A stretch of DNA of 64,000 nt from Rehmannia glutinosa (lineage: Eukaryota; Streptophyta; Magnoliopsida; Lamiales; Orobanchaceae), in contig CM071930.1 of assembly GCA_016081115.2 (NCBI GenBank), forward strand, positions 42,817,335-42,881,334, written 5' to 3'. Each line of letters begins with the position of its first letter. Within the stretch, counting starts at the first letter, position 1. The translations under genes and the position numbers were made by a program. This document shows, piece after piece, positions 1 through 10,640 of this stretch. The notes below the pieces were generated by a model. The model saw only the letters and a program-made list of their open reading frames with translations, was not told the origin of the DNA and ran no database searches.

Positions 1-733
1 ATGGAAACTTCGACCCGTTGCTTAGCTAAGCAAGAACCTTGGTATATTGCAAAGATGACACAAGCAATTATGGATTATTGCCTGATAAGTCGATAATTGC
101 AACAAGAAGCTTGAATCTTGAAGCACTTGAGAAAATACTCAATTTTGAGAGCAAAATATGAATTCAATTGATTGATTAGTGAAAAAGAACAAGTGTTAGC
201 CGTTATATAGGAAACTCAAAGCTTAACCCTAGACAAACTAGAATGGAAAACAAGTTTTGTCCCTAAAAGGAAACTAAATCGCAGTCAAAATTCACGTGTG
301 GGCAATAATACACGTACAGGAACTTCAAATCTGCTCCGGGTGTCTTCATAATAGTTTCCGCCCTTTCTCTTATCTTTCCTTATCAACTTTAATCAACCCA
401 ATACCAACTTTGTAGAGAAAATTATGGCCCAAATACTAAAACCTGCTAGTGCTGAAAACTATTGACGCGTTTGGACGTTTTTGAAAGTAATCTCTTGTTG
501 TTCGATTGTAGATGCTTCTTTTCAACACATGATTTACTACCATGACTCTAGACTCAATATAATTGGCCTTTAACAAGAATTTGGCCACTAAAACGACTCA
601 AAACAACAAAAATAAACACCTAATCTATGATAAACAAATACAAGAACTCAAAAACTCAGTTACATAGTCTTCAAGAACTCGAGATAACTTGCATTTGGTG
701 TTTCCCGAATCCTTCGTAGATGGATTCTCATCA
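1..733 (-). mobile_element. Solo LTR D, first copy (left end outside window)
   Basis: This is an LTR inserted in the pol region of copia A. Its right end reads CATCA, followed by TATGT at 734-738. The complete second copy (47385-47971) shows the matching TGATG terminus and the same TATGT target duplication on both sides, so the structure is inferred from that copy. A TATA-like CTATATAACGG on the minus strand near 200-215 suggests minus orientation. Compared with the second copy, 299-531 (233 bp) is extra, with TG at both edges, so it is either an insertion here or a small deletion there. No coding capacity is recognised. Confidence 0.75.
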
Positions 734-738
734 TATGT

Positions 739-1976
739 GGAATTATGATCATCTAATTTACATTTGTTACTTTGTTGAATATGCAAGAAAGTATTTGGAT
801 GGATAGTATATAAATCATTAATTAATGCCTCAACACAAACTAAAGAAGAACCTCGAAAAACAGAACAATTTCCATTAGAAATAATAAAACTAAATCCTTC
901 TCCATCCAACACAGGGACATAGATGATGTTCTTTAATAATTCATGAACATAAAAACATGATTTTAAAACTATCCTACTATCTCCTACAGTTAAGCAAACA
1001 GTTCCTCGGCCCTTGCAACAACCTTTGCTCCATTTCCTAGCCGAATGATCCTTTCTCCTTTACTCAGCTGCCTGTTTTTGTCATCATCTGCAAATCATTG
1101 CAAAGATGAGAACCACAACGGGTATCAAATACCCAAGAAGCATCATTAATCGAAAGATTAACTTCAACAAAGAACATACCAGAACCCTTCTAGATTTTAG
1201 CAAGGTACTCCTTGTAGCTTCTCTTCCCATGCCCCATTTTTCTGCATTCATGGCATTTATCATTGGCCTTGGAATTCTTTTTCACCCCTCAAGCTGCCTT
1301 CAAACTATTGGCCATATTTGAAGAACCCTTCTTCTTCCCTTTCTTTGACTTCTTATCCTTAGATTGGGATGAAGAGCCAACTAGTAAGACAAGCTTCTCA
1401 TTTGTTATGGTGGACTCAGCAGTCTTCAACATATTGACCAGCTCTAACGCATGTTGAAATTCACCACAAAGGTGTCAAACGATGGACGCAATGACTGAAG
1501 GATGAGGTCTTTATAAAGTTCGTTGTCCATAACGACTTCAAGGGACTCAAGCCTTTCGATCAAGGTTATCATCTTCAGTCCCTGGTCATGAACTAAAGTG
1601 TTTTTCGTCACACGACATCGAAAAAGCTCCTTTGACATCTGATATCTCGCTTGCCTAGTATGCTCGCCAAATAACTCCTTCAAATGGAGGAGTATTTCAG
1701 CAGCATGCTCAAGGACATCATTTGTCTTTGCAACTCGTTCGACATTGATGCCATCATGTGGCACCGAGCTTGCACATCATCATTCAACTGCTTACGATGT
1801 TCTGCAAGCTCTTCCTCTGTGGCATTCCCCGGAGAAATTTCTGGTCGAGCTCTATCAAGAACATATTCTCAACACTCAAATTGGAGAACTATTCGAAGTT
1901 TCCTTAGCCAATCGACAAAATTGGGACCAGTGAGTCTATTGGTATCAAGTATAATAGCGAGTGGATTTTTAGCCAT
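739..1976 (-). pseudogene. Copia A gag and protease fragment, first copy
   Basis: Minus-strand Ty1/copia gag running into the start of pol. The start is the ATG at 1976-1974, followed by a gag N-terminus with the family-typical TGPNF..W segment. The UBN2-like gag region covers about 1444-1764. The zinc knuckle at about 1210-1255 reads CHEC...H, but its last cysteine is tyrosine here (cysteine in the second copy). The protease site, near 1110-1135, reads DTR instead of DTG. Frameshifts split the frame, and solo LTR D separates it from integrase, which lies left of the window. Gag would coat element RNA and the aspartic protease would process Gag-Pol; this copy can do neither. Homology to the second copy at 47977-49217 is near-colinear. 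Confidence 0.8.
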
Positions 1977-3027
1977 TTGTATATCTACCAAATTTTGAAG
2001 AAAAAAATATAAGCATGCATTTAACAATTTATTCATTTATAATAAGGTCTTAAATTATAAATGTCTCCCACTATTTTATTCAAATCCCATCACCCTCATG
2101 ATAGCAATTTGAGATATCCAATTTCCTAGTGGGTTTTGAAGTCCAATTAATTTTATTATATAACCCAATAATATGAGCCCATATAATAAAATTAAAAGGT
2201 AGCCAACCCTTTAGCAATTCCATCTCCATGCAACCTTCAAAATTATTTTGTCTCACATTTTCCCACATGCCCCAACAATATGAGCCCATATGGTACTTGG
2301 TGTCAAATGCAACTAATCAAACATCATGTTGAAAAACAACAAAAGATAGTCCCACAAATCGTGGCCAACTCCTTAACCGTTAATCCCCATGTGCATCTCT
2401 ATACGAGTAATATTCACAGCTATTACCTTTACATCCCACGACTCATGGCCATGGGCTAAGTTGGGCAGCATTTCACATGCCAACTACTTTTGATTGAAGA
2501 TTTGAACTATTGAGTTGCAACTCAATTATTTCCATTTCCATTTGATATAGAATTTAAAAAAATTATTTTACCCCAAACTCGTTTGAGAAAAATTAATTTA
2601 AAAATTCTTTAATTCAACCAATTTGAATGAGGGTTAATTTTTAATTACTAAGATCTCATCAATTTAATCTTGTCTATTTAATGGTATACATTCCTAATAT
2701 TGCAAGCATAATCTTAAGGAAAACATTAAATAAACCTACGCATGCATCTATCATACATACATAACATGGATGATCATGGGCCTTTCCTATAAGATCCATG
2801 GAGCCAAAGTGGATCTAAAGGTCAATCTAGGGTAATAATTAAGTATGACAAATAGATCCTATCTATTACATGAATATATCGCCCATACATTCCTGGGCCT
2901 TATTTTCCTTGTAATTCTCTGCATTTGCTCTTTCTTCTTGTCCAACAAAAGAAAACCTCAGCAACTAAATCTACTATCATTACAATTAAAAATAATAAGG
3001 AATCTTGGAATTAAACCCAATGGGAGG
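1977..3027 (-). other. Untranslated leader of copia A, first part (no gene)
   Basis: AT-rich sequence between gag and the insertion of solo LTR C. It is colinear with 49218-50235 of the second copy. No long reading frame, RNA gene or further element is visible; short ORFs here are not conserved in a way that suggests coding. Confidence 0.6.
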
Positions 3028-3270
3028 TGTTAGTCCAAGCGGCTACGATAATCTAGAGGGGGGGTGAATAGATTATCTCGGTTTTTCAGATTTTGCCCTC
3101 TTTTTTTTAAATAATCAAACAAAGACGAGAATGTAAATGCGGAAATAAAACAACACTCGTCGATTTAAAGAGCTTCAACCCACCTAGGGCCTAATCCTCT
3201 ACCACCCCAGTATATCCGGGATGGATTTCAAAAGGAAAAAAGGTTTTATTAATTTACCAAAAATTAATAC

Positions 3271-3364
3271 AACACCTTGAGGATTACCACAACCCTCTTA
3301 CACCACCTTGAGGATTACCACAATCCTCTTACAACACCTTTGAAGATTACCACAACCTTCAAAC
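3271..3364. repeat. 31-bp tandem triplicate inside LTR C
   Basis: Three adjacent imperfect units share the core TTGAGGATTACCACAA (the third reads TTTGAAGATTACCACAA). They lie at about 3271-3301, 3302-3332 and 3333-3364, downstream of the TATA box in the LTR's own orientation, so they would be in its transcribed part. Confidence 0.85.
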
Positions 3365-3785
3365 ACCTATCACCTAGATCACCCAAGTGTATTCTTACCA
3401 CAAGAATACTCACAAGGATGTCTTGTGTTGAATGATGACCAAAATCAAGATTACAACTCAATAATGATTGATACAATATGAGTACAAGTGTAATCAAGAA
3501 TTGAAAGCCTAGACCTCAAATTTGTGCAAGTGAAAGTGCTAAGGCTAATACAACAAGATATATGAAAGTGTTTGCTTTGTTTGCTCTTTGCTTGTATATA
3601 GAGAGTTATCTTGTTGCTTGAATGAAGCCTCTATTTATAGGAGAGGTCTTGGCTTTGATTTCCAGACATTGGCTCCTCCTTGGGGAGTGATTTGCTGCAA
3701 AAGAAACCATTTAAAATCATCAATATTGCTGTTAGAAATCAATCCCACAAAATAGGGAAAAGTCATAATTGTCAAACATGGGGTT

Positions 3786-4082
3786 CGACCGGTCGCGCAG
3801 AGATAAGATTGAAATTGAATTATGCGAATTTTTACACAAGGGGGACCGGTCGAAGGGGGTGCGACCGTGCGCCTTAGTCAGACCGGTTGCCCTTGACGTT
3901 TTTACGAAACAGAGAAGTCGGAACAAAAATCCAACTTGCAGTATAGGTCGCCACGGCCGACCGACGGCCGACCACACCGGTCGCCCACCTGGTCGACCGG
4001 CCGCCGCTTTTTTTTTCTTACGTCCCATTTTCTGTTTCAAAACTCAACTCAGGTACGGGTTGCCCTATAGGGCGACCGGTCG
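3786..4082. repeat. Cluster of CGACCGGTCG palindromes in LTR C
   Basis: The palindrome CGACCGGTCG or a one- or two-base variant occurs at 3786-3795, 3843-3852, about 3880-3888, 3975-3983, 3993-4003 and 4073-4082. The stretch is strikingly GC-rich against an AT-rich background. It lies upstream of the TATA box on the minus strand, within U3, where regulatory repeats of LTRs usually sit. Confidence 0.8.
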
Positions 4083-4270
4083 AGCCTGAAACAAAAGTGT
4101 TGTCCAATTTTAAATCGAATATTAACTTCAAGAAATACTCCAAAAAATAGTAAAAACATTTTAGATCAATCGGAAGTGTTGGGACAACATTTAGGGACAT
4201 TGTTTTGGTATAAAAACTCATTTGAACAAAATCATCAAAATCATGATAAAAACATTTATCTAACAGGAGG

Positions 4271-4891
4271 TACATAGAAGGGAGATAAAATTTTACATCC
4301 ATAACAAAACAAAGGGAGAATAAGAGACACGCGGGCCTCACCAAAAAATAAATACCATAGTTAAACCATACATAGCGAAATAAACGGTCTAGGCTCTATG
4401 ATCATCCCTAACATGCTTAATATATTCATCACATGAAATAAAAATAAGCATGCGCACATTGCCCAATTTTGTGTGTCAATTCAATTTGGGACAAATTAAA
4501 TTGAATTTTGATAATTCATAAAACTCCTGTTATTAATTTTATATTTAATTATTTTAAAAATGAATTATAGAAAATCTTATTTGTAACTATTACAAATAAT
4601 ATATATATATATATATAAATTTGACCGAAATGGTCAGTGTGTTTTTGAAACCCAATTAACCCATGCAAATGGGTTAATCACGCACGGGCAACGTCCCTTG
4701 CGTGCGACAGTTTGGGTCGTTCCAATCAATCCAATATTGCAACGTCCGTAAATCCATGTTTTTCATAAAACGAATTTAACAATTTATCTAAAAAATGAAT
4801 TGTATAACACGATTTTTATCACACACAAAATCATTGAAAATAAACAATCCTGGTACAATCACGCATAAGTAATTTGATATCACACAACCTA
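4271..4891 (-). other. Untranslated leader of copia A, second part (no gene)
   Basis: Continuation of the leader between the C insertion and the primer-binding site. It includes a short TA microsatellite near 4598-4616, which is longer in the second copy. No coding sequence is recognised. Confidence 0.6.
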
Positions 4892-4905
4892 GGCTCTGAT
4901 ACTAC
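4892..4905 (-). other. Primer-binding site of copia A
   Basis: On the minus strand it reads GTAGTATCAGAGCC, directly after the CA end of the 5' LTR. It matches the usual plant copia site TGGTATCAGAGC, complementary to the initiator methionine tRNA 3' end, with one change. Confidence 0.85.
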
Positions 4906-6041
4906 TGTTGGGTTTTGCAAATCCGAGATGGGCAAACCCAACGGAAATTAAAAATTTAAGTAAAAGTAAACATGCATATAACCATTTATATCTATTTCCG
5001 GTATTTAGTGCGAATTTTAGGATGACGTATTAAATTACCCTTAAATAAAATTAAAGTTGCAAAATCATACCTTTTCCGAAAACTCCTTCTCTCACGTAGC
5101 ATGGGTTACAAGGAATCTGAATTCCTACCTGCGGGGTGAATCCTTGCAATATTCCTTCAACGCGTCGATCGCATGAACGGGTTCGCCTCAGGAATCCAAG
5201 TATCTTCCCTCCATAGATAGTCCACACTGATGGATGAAAGCTTCAAGTAGAATCTCGCTAGCACCTACTTGATCTTCTAATCTTGTTGTATGGAGTGTTT
5301 ATGAATTGATGGGGAAGAAAATAATACTTGGGATTCACACGGGATGAAAGCACTTCACAATTTGAACACAAAATCATTAGGCAAGTAATAGAGAGATGGG
5401 CGGCACTTGGACGGTTTTTATGATTGAGATTGTGTGTCCAAAATTGTTCCCAAGCTCATATATTTATAGTCGGTAATTTAGGGTTTAATTGGAATTATAT
5501 TCCAACTTGGAAACCCTTTTTCTTGCCAACAAAGTAATACAAGTTATGGTAGGAGTCTAACTCTTCCATAAGTTAATTTCCTAATCCAATTAGGAAACTT
5601 CTACATTATCCAATTGCTTGATGGGCCCTCCTCGTGGACTTTTTAAATTGGGCTAGACCATTTAATTTTAATTAAAGGTCCATTAATTAATTCGCCAATT
5701 AATTAACTAAGCCCATTTAATTTAATTGATCACCATCAATTAATTCAATCAAGCCCAAATTAAGTAATCTAATTATTTAATTGACTAAATTAATTCAACT
5801 ATTAAATTAATTTAGAACTCTTATAATTAATTAATCGCATTAATTAATTATTTTACTCCAACTTAGGTTTCCTAATATTTAATAGGTTTAATTAAATAAT
5901 AATATTATTTAATTAAATATTTAATCCATCAAGTGAATTCAATTAAAATCCCATTAAATTAATCTCGATTATTTTAATGGATTCAACTCTTTGAATCAAT
6001 CCAAGATTAGAAAAGTTCCGTCACGTCTTTTTTGTGTAACA
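4906..6041 (-). mobile_element. 5' LTR of copia A, first copy
   Basis: A 1136-bp LTR with termini TGTTG and TAACA (minus-strand order TGTTAC...CCCAACA), followed on the minus strand by the primer-binding site, which proves it is the 5' LTR. It matches 50932-52063 almost throughout. It abuts the 5' LTR of B1 with no base between. No 3' LTR of this family is present in the window. Confidence 0.85.
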
Positions 6042-7400
6042 TGTTAGGAAAATTTATGTTTAGATTTTGATGATACCATGTAAAACTTAGAATAGGAAGT
6101 TGGTACTCCATTTTCAATGTAATTCAACTTGTAATCGATAGGGCTGTATGAGCTAAGTTCGAGTCAGCCAAGTTGAAGATTACAAGACTCGAGTGATGAT
6201 TGAAGAGAAGACCCAGCTGTATGTCAGCTGTGTGAAGCCAAGTGAAGGATCAGTCAAGTGACAGAAAAGATGTCTCAGTCAACTGACTGACAACTAAGTC
6301 ATTCCAAAATGATTGGAATCGAATATCAAAGGGGTGTGCAGCAGACAAAACTTGAAGAAAGCTGAAAGAGATCCGTTGTCAACACAAATCAAGGTTTTGC
6401 TGGAAATAGGCCTGTGTCAGGCTGCCAGCAACAAAGTTGTTTTGCTGAAAGAGTGCAAAAAGCAAGGAACGAATGTGATGTACCTGAAAACCTGGAGAGA
6501 TTAAGGAAAGGCTACAGAGCATCAAATTCATGGTACGATCCTCATTAATGCTACATGACAAGACAAGCCAACAACCTATGAGTGAGATTTGAAACATATG
6601 TCTATCTCTTCAACGGACATATTTTCGATTATGCACTATAAAAGGTTGAGGAAACAAGTGAGAGAACGTAAACCGAGTTCATTACAAGCATACAAGCATT
6701 CAAGCAAAAACCTAAAAATACTCTCAAGCTTTCAAAGACAATCCTCAAGCCTAAAACCGAAGGAATTCAATCCAACACACTCAGTGAAGGAAAGGTTACT
6801 TCATCAAGTTGAAGAGGAATTTTGTTTGAAGAACAAAAGGGGTCTACTCTCCAAGGTGGAAGGAGAAGTAGTAAGGTTCAAGTTCGAACAAGAAGCATTG
6901 GGCTCGTTAGAAGGCTGTGTGATCAATTCCAAGAGTTCGAAGGAGCTGAAGTAGCAAGACAACTGTTTTGTGAAGAAGCTGAGTCCCAGGAGCACCCAGA
7001 TGTGTGATCAAGGCTGACTCAAAATGTTGACTACTTTGTAACTAAGATCTTGTTACGTAGTGGATTCCTCCAGGAGTTGGAGAAGAATGGATTAGAGGAA
7101 CTACCCCATCCTCGAACCACTATAAAAATTGCTTGTGTCTTATTTACTTACATCACTTTAATTTCTTGCATATCTTTTATATCTGTTGTCAAGTTATAAT
7201 TGATGAACTCAAATGATAATAACTATTGCTAAAACAAGGGTTGAAAAACAAGTTTATAACAATAAAGGTGAAAAGTCTGCCGCTGAACAAAAACCACATC
7301 AACTGTTAATTTAAGTTTTAGTTGATACGGGCTGAGTTAAACTATCAACACTCCCTCAAGGACTAAGCTGATTTCTGTTAGCTCTAAAAATAATTAAAAT
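6042..7400 (+). mobile_element. 5' LTR of B1, left part
   Basis: It starts TGTTAGG and matches 52064-53399. A TATA box CTATAAAAGG lies at 6636-6645. The LTR is interrupted after AAAAT (7396-7400) by element B2; its last 79 bp resume at 21284. ORFs within it (for example 6589-6954) are LTR sequence and not genes. Confidence 0.88.
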
Positions 7401-9006
7401 TGTTGGGAAATTTATTGTTTAGATTTTGATGAATGCCATGTAAAACTTAGAATAGGAAGTTGGCACCCCATTTTCGTTGTAAACTGCATTGTAATAAATA
7501 GGGCTGGTCAAGCTGAGTTAAGTCAGCTATGCCCAAACATGCAAGAAGACAACTGGAGACTAGTAGGAAGACTCCACTGCGAGACAGCTGAGTTTGGCAA
7601 AAGAAGAGAAGACGGAACTTGATCAAGATGCAAACAGATGCATGCTGAGTAGTAAAACATCGATCAAGTCAACTCAAGACACCAAGTCTCTAGTTGAAGT
7701 GACAAGAGTCATTTAATGATTGAAAGTCGACTCTAAGTCACCTGGGAAAGCAAGGAAGTGCGGTCAAGTTGAGATAATCGAAAGAGATCCGTTGCACGTA
7801 AATCAAGAGAATTACTTAAACAAGTAATATCTCCATGCTACCTTTCTCGAGTGCTCGGACATACGAAGCGTGCAAGGGAATAAACCATTGGGAAGCACTA
7901 CACCGTGTCGATTAACTCTCGAAAAGTCAAGAATAATTCATACGAGGAAGTGGCAATTCCAAGGATCGCAACAAGACAAGCCAACGACCACAAGTGACTT
8001 TCAAAAATAAGCCTATCTCTTCAACGGGCAAATTTTTGAAAGATCACTATAAAAGGCTGAGGAATGACTTTGAGAAAAGGTAACCTGAACCAAAAACATT
8101 CAAGCTAACATCTGAACTGTAATCAAAATATTCTCAAATCATTCAAGATTAATCCTCAAGCCTACACTACGAAGAAAATCAATCCAACACTCACCTGTGA
8201 AGGAAAGATAACTTCAATCAGTTGAAGAGGAAATTGTTGAAGAATCAAGGGGTCTACATTCCACGAAGGATTGTAGGAAGGTTCAAGGTCAAACCAGTCT
8301 CGAGTTTTGGAGGGCTTCGTGATCAAATCCTAAGAGCTTGAGCAAGTGAGCTGTAGTAGCAAGGCAAAATGCCCTGTGAAGAAGAAGCCGAGTCAAACGA
8401 GAAGCCGATTGAGTGACCAAGGCATCTCCGCACCGAGTCCCAAAGGATCAAGTCACCGTGTGATCAAGAATTGTATCCGGGACTCTACCACTCGTATATC
8501 GATCAATACTTAGTGGATTCCTCCAGAGTTGGAGAAGAGAGGAGTAGAAGAATTACCCCATCTTCGAACCTCTATAAAAACTTATCGTGTCATTTACATT
8601 TCACCACTTTAATTCCTGCATCTTATTTGTTTAACTCTGACATATTTTCTATCCAACTGATAATCTCTAAGTACTAAAACCAAGTATTAAATCATAACTA
8701 AACCAAACTTAAGGGTGTTAAGTCTTCCAAAAAAACAAACCACGCTTGAGCTAATTCAGGCTTATAAGTCTTCCAAAAAAACAAACCACAATTGAGCTAA
8801 TTCTATCTTAACAAATGAGTTATTCTATCAACATCTCGGTCAGTCCGTTGAGTGACTAACTCTACTTGATTAACTAAATTGGTCATCCACCAAGGACACA
8901 ACTATGTAGTATCAACTCGAACTTTTAAAAGGACTAAATCGAAAATTTGGTAAGGTTTATTCAACCCCCTTCTAAACTTTACACTCAAACCCCTTTGGGA
9001 CCTACA
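7401..9006 (+). mobile_element. 5' LTR of B2
   Basis: A 1606-bp LTR from TGTTGGG to GGGACCTACA. The TATA box CTATAAAAGG is at 8047-8056, followed about 30 bp later by a GAGAAAAGGTAACCTGAACC stretch taken as the start of R. Differences from the 3' LTR are concentrated at CTG/CAG sites. Confidence 0.9.
8047..8090 (+). promoter_or_regulatory. LTR core promoter of B2
   Basis: CTATAAAAGG is preceded by the family-conserved CTCTTCAACGGGCAAATTTT and followed after about 25-35 bp by the putative start region. The same arrangement recurs in every B LTR (TATA at 6636, 20366, about 26857, 41424, about 52637 and about 61420). Confidence 0.7.
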
Positions 9007-9020
9007 AGTGGTATCGGAGC
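9007..9020 (+). other. Primer-binding site of B2
   Basis: AGTGGTATCGGAGC directly after the 5' LTR. It has one difference from the standard TGGTATCAGAGC, and that difference is CAG to CGG, like many other changes in this element. Confidence 0.88.
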
Positions 9021-9137
9021 GGTTGGTTAATTGAGCCTTCCGCATGACCGGTCTTCGAACTAGATCTCCAAACTTTTCAAAGTCCTGTTTTAGTACTTAA
9101 GTTTTCAAAACTCCTTTTATCATTAAAAGTTATTATC

Positions 9138-10640
9138 ATGGAAGCAAATTTGACACGCATCCCTATGTTCACAATTGAAGAATTTGATGATTGGAAAATT
9201 CGTATGCATGCTCATCTATCAATTACATGATGAGATGTGGATAGTGATAGAGGATGGGCAAATCGCAAATCTTAAAAGTGAACACAATCAAGAAGAAGAG
9301 TCTGCACTGAAGGTGAAGAGGATGTCGCTCCTAGACCAAATATGGTTGAAAAACCAAGAGCCGAATGGACAAATGATGACAGAAAAATACAACCTGGACA
9401 ATGTGGCCAAGGATATTCTTTACAAAACCTTGGACAAAGCCATGTTCAATAAAGTCAAATCATGCAAAACGACTAAAGAAATCAGGACAAGCTAACATTG
9501 ATTTGTGAAGGCTCGTGAGCAAATCAAGGAAAATAAATTATCGGTGGTCAGTACAAAAATTTGAGAATTTCAAAATGATCGCAGGAGAAAACCTGGATCA
9601 ACCGGATGCTCGGTTCATAAAATCACCAATGAGCTATCTCGCACTTGGAAAGGAATATACACGAAAGAAATGTGTATGAAGATCCTAAAAAGTCTCCCAC
9701 TGAATGGGAAATGAAGGTCATGACATTCCATGGACCTATCGAAGACCGCCAACCATGAACTATTCTCGGATCTCAAAGCCTACGAATTTGAGCCGAAAAG
9801 AAAAGACCAAAATAGTCTCTAATTGGAAGAGACAAGGGCGAATCTTCCGAAAGACACTCAAGCTCACTCCCCTCCAAGTCAAGGGAAGATAGGCCAACCA
9901 AGAAAACAAATCATCAAAAAGTCAATATCAAAGGTGACAATCCAAGAATAGAAAGAGCTGATCAAAAGGTTGAATATCTATCTGAACCGTAGGCAACCAG
10001 GTCACTATGCCATTGATTGTCCATATCCTCGTAGTCAACAAATACAGAATGGAGAAGAAAGAAAGGTCTTGAGAGAAAGAAGACAAGAAAAGAAAAAGGC
10101 AATCTTTGCTCATAGAATCACGAGACAACCAAGTCAAGAGACACAAATTCAAAGAGCGGTGAAGCGACTACTCAAGTGACTCAAGAAGAAGCCCTGATCC
10201 GCTTTGATGGCCAAGGAACAAGATCAACTCCGACCAAGAAGATGAGGTACACTCTAACTCATCAAACTCGATTCTAGTGATAGTGATCGTGATACACATA
10301 CTTCATCACCCACTCGATCTTTATGATTCATTAGGCAAAATGATGAAAGATTTTGAACACATTAAATCCTCACACACACTACTAAATGAGGAAAACAACC
10401 TACTCAAGAGCCAAAACTCACAGCCTGATAAGGGAGCGGAGTACTCTAAGTCAAATAGCCGATGAGAATAAAAATTTAAAGGTGAAAATGCCAAGCTAAT
10501 AGCGTAAATAGCTGCCATAGAAAAGAGGAGAATGACCTCAAAAATGTGATTGCCTCATTCACTAAGGCATCTAAATCATTGGATGATCTTATTATGAGTC
10601 AAAGAGAATGTGGAGACAAGACAGGCTTAGGATTTAATTC
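9138..10640 (+). pseudogene. B2 gag
   Basis: The ATG at 9138 matches the start of gag in B1, B1' and B3. Recognisable pieces are the UBN2-type gag region (about 9138-9800, with TEKYNLDNVAKDILYKTLDK), a zinc knuckle region at about 9970-10020 in which the first CxxC is lost (QPGHYAIDC remains), and a coiled-coil segment at about 10277-10610. Frameshifts occur about every 100-300 bp. The B1/B1'/B3 TGA at the end of gag is a sense codon here (GLGF). Gag would form the particle and bind RNA. Confidence 0.8.

Larger units (their letters stand above)
3028..4265 (-). mobile_element. Solo LTR C with 5-bp target duplication
   Basis: A 1238-bp LTR with inverted termini TGTTAG and CTAACA, flanked on both sides by GGAGG (3023-3027 and 4266-4270). 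It is absent from the second copy, which also lacks about 40 bp around the site. On the minus strand a canonical TATA box (CTATAAATAGAGG, about 3629-3641) and a C-rich tail at the LTR end set the orientation. No internal region exists, so it most likely arose by LTR-LTR recombination. It contains a 31-bp triplicate and a cluster of CGACCGGTCG palindromes, listed separately. Confidence 0.88.

Noticed and set aside
2845..3033. Short ORF with a hydrophobic stretch in the copia A leader
   Set aside because: The second copy at about 50090-50230 has an altered frame and loses it; there is no conservation to support coding.
6589..6954. 121-residue plus-strand ORF and its equivalents at 27001, 41352, 52313 and 61567
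   Set aside because: They lie within B-family LTRs, recur in every LTR with different breaks, and have no domain; LTR sequence, not genes.
9009..9020. tRNA-like sequence TGGTATCGGAGC and relatives
   Set aside because: These are retrotransposon primer-binding sites complementary to a tRNA 3' end, without any tRNA body.
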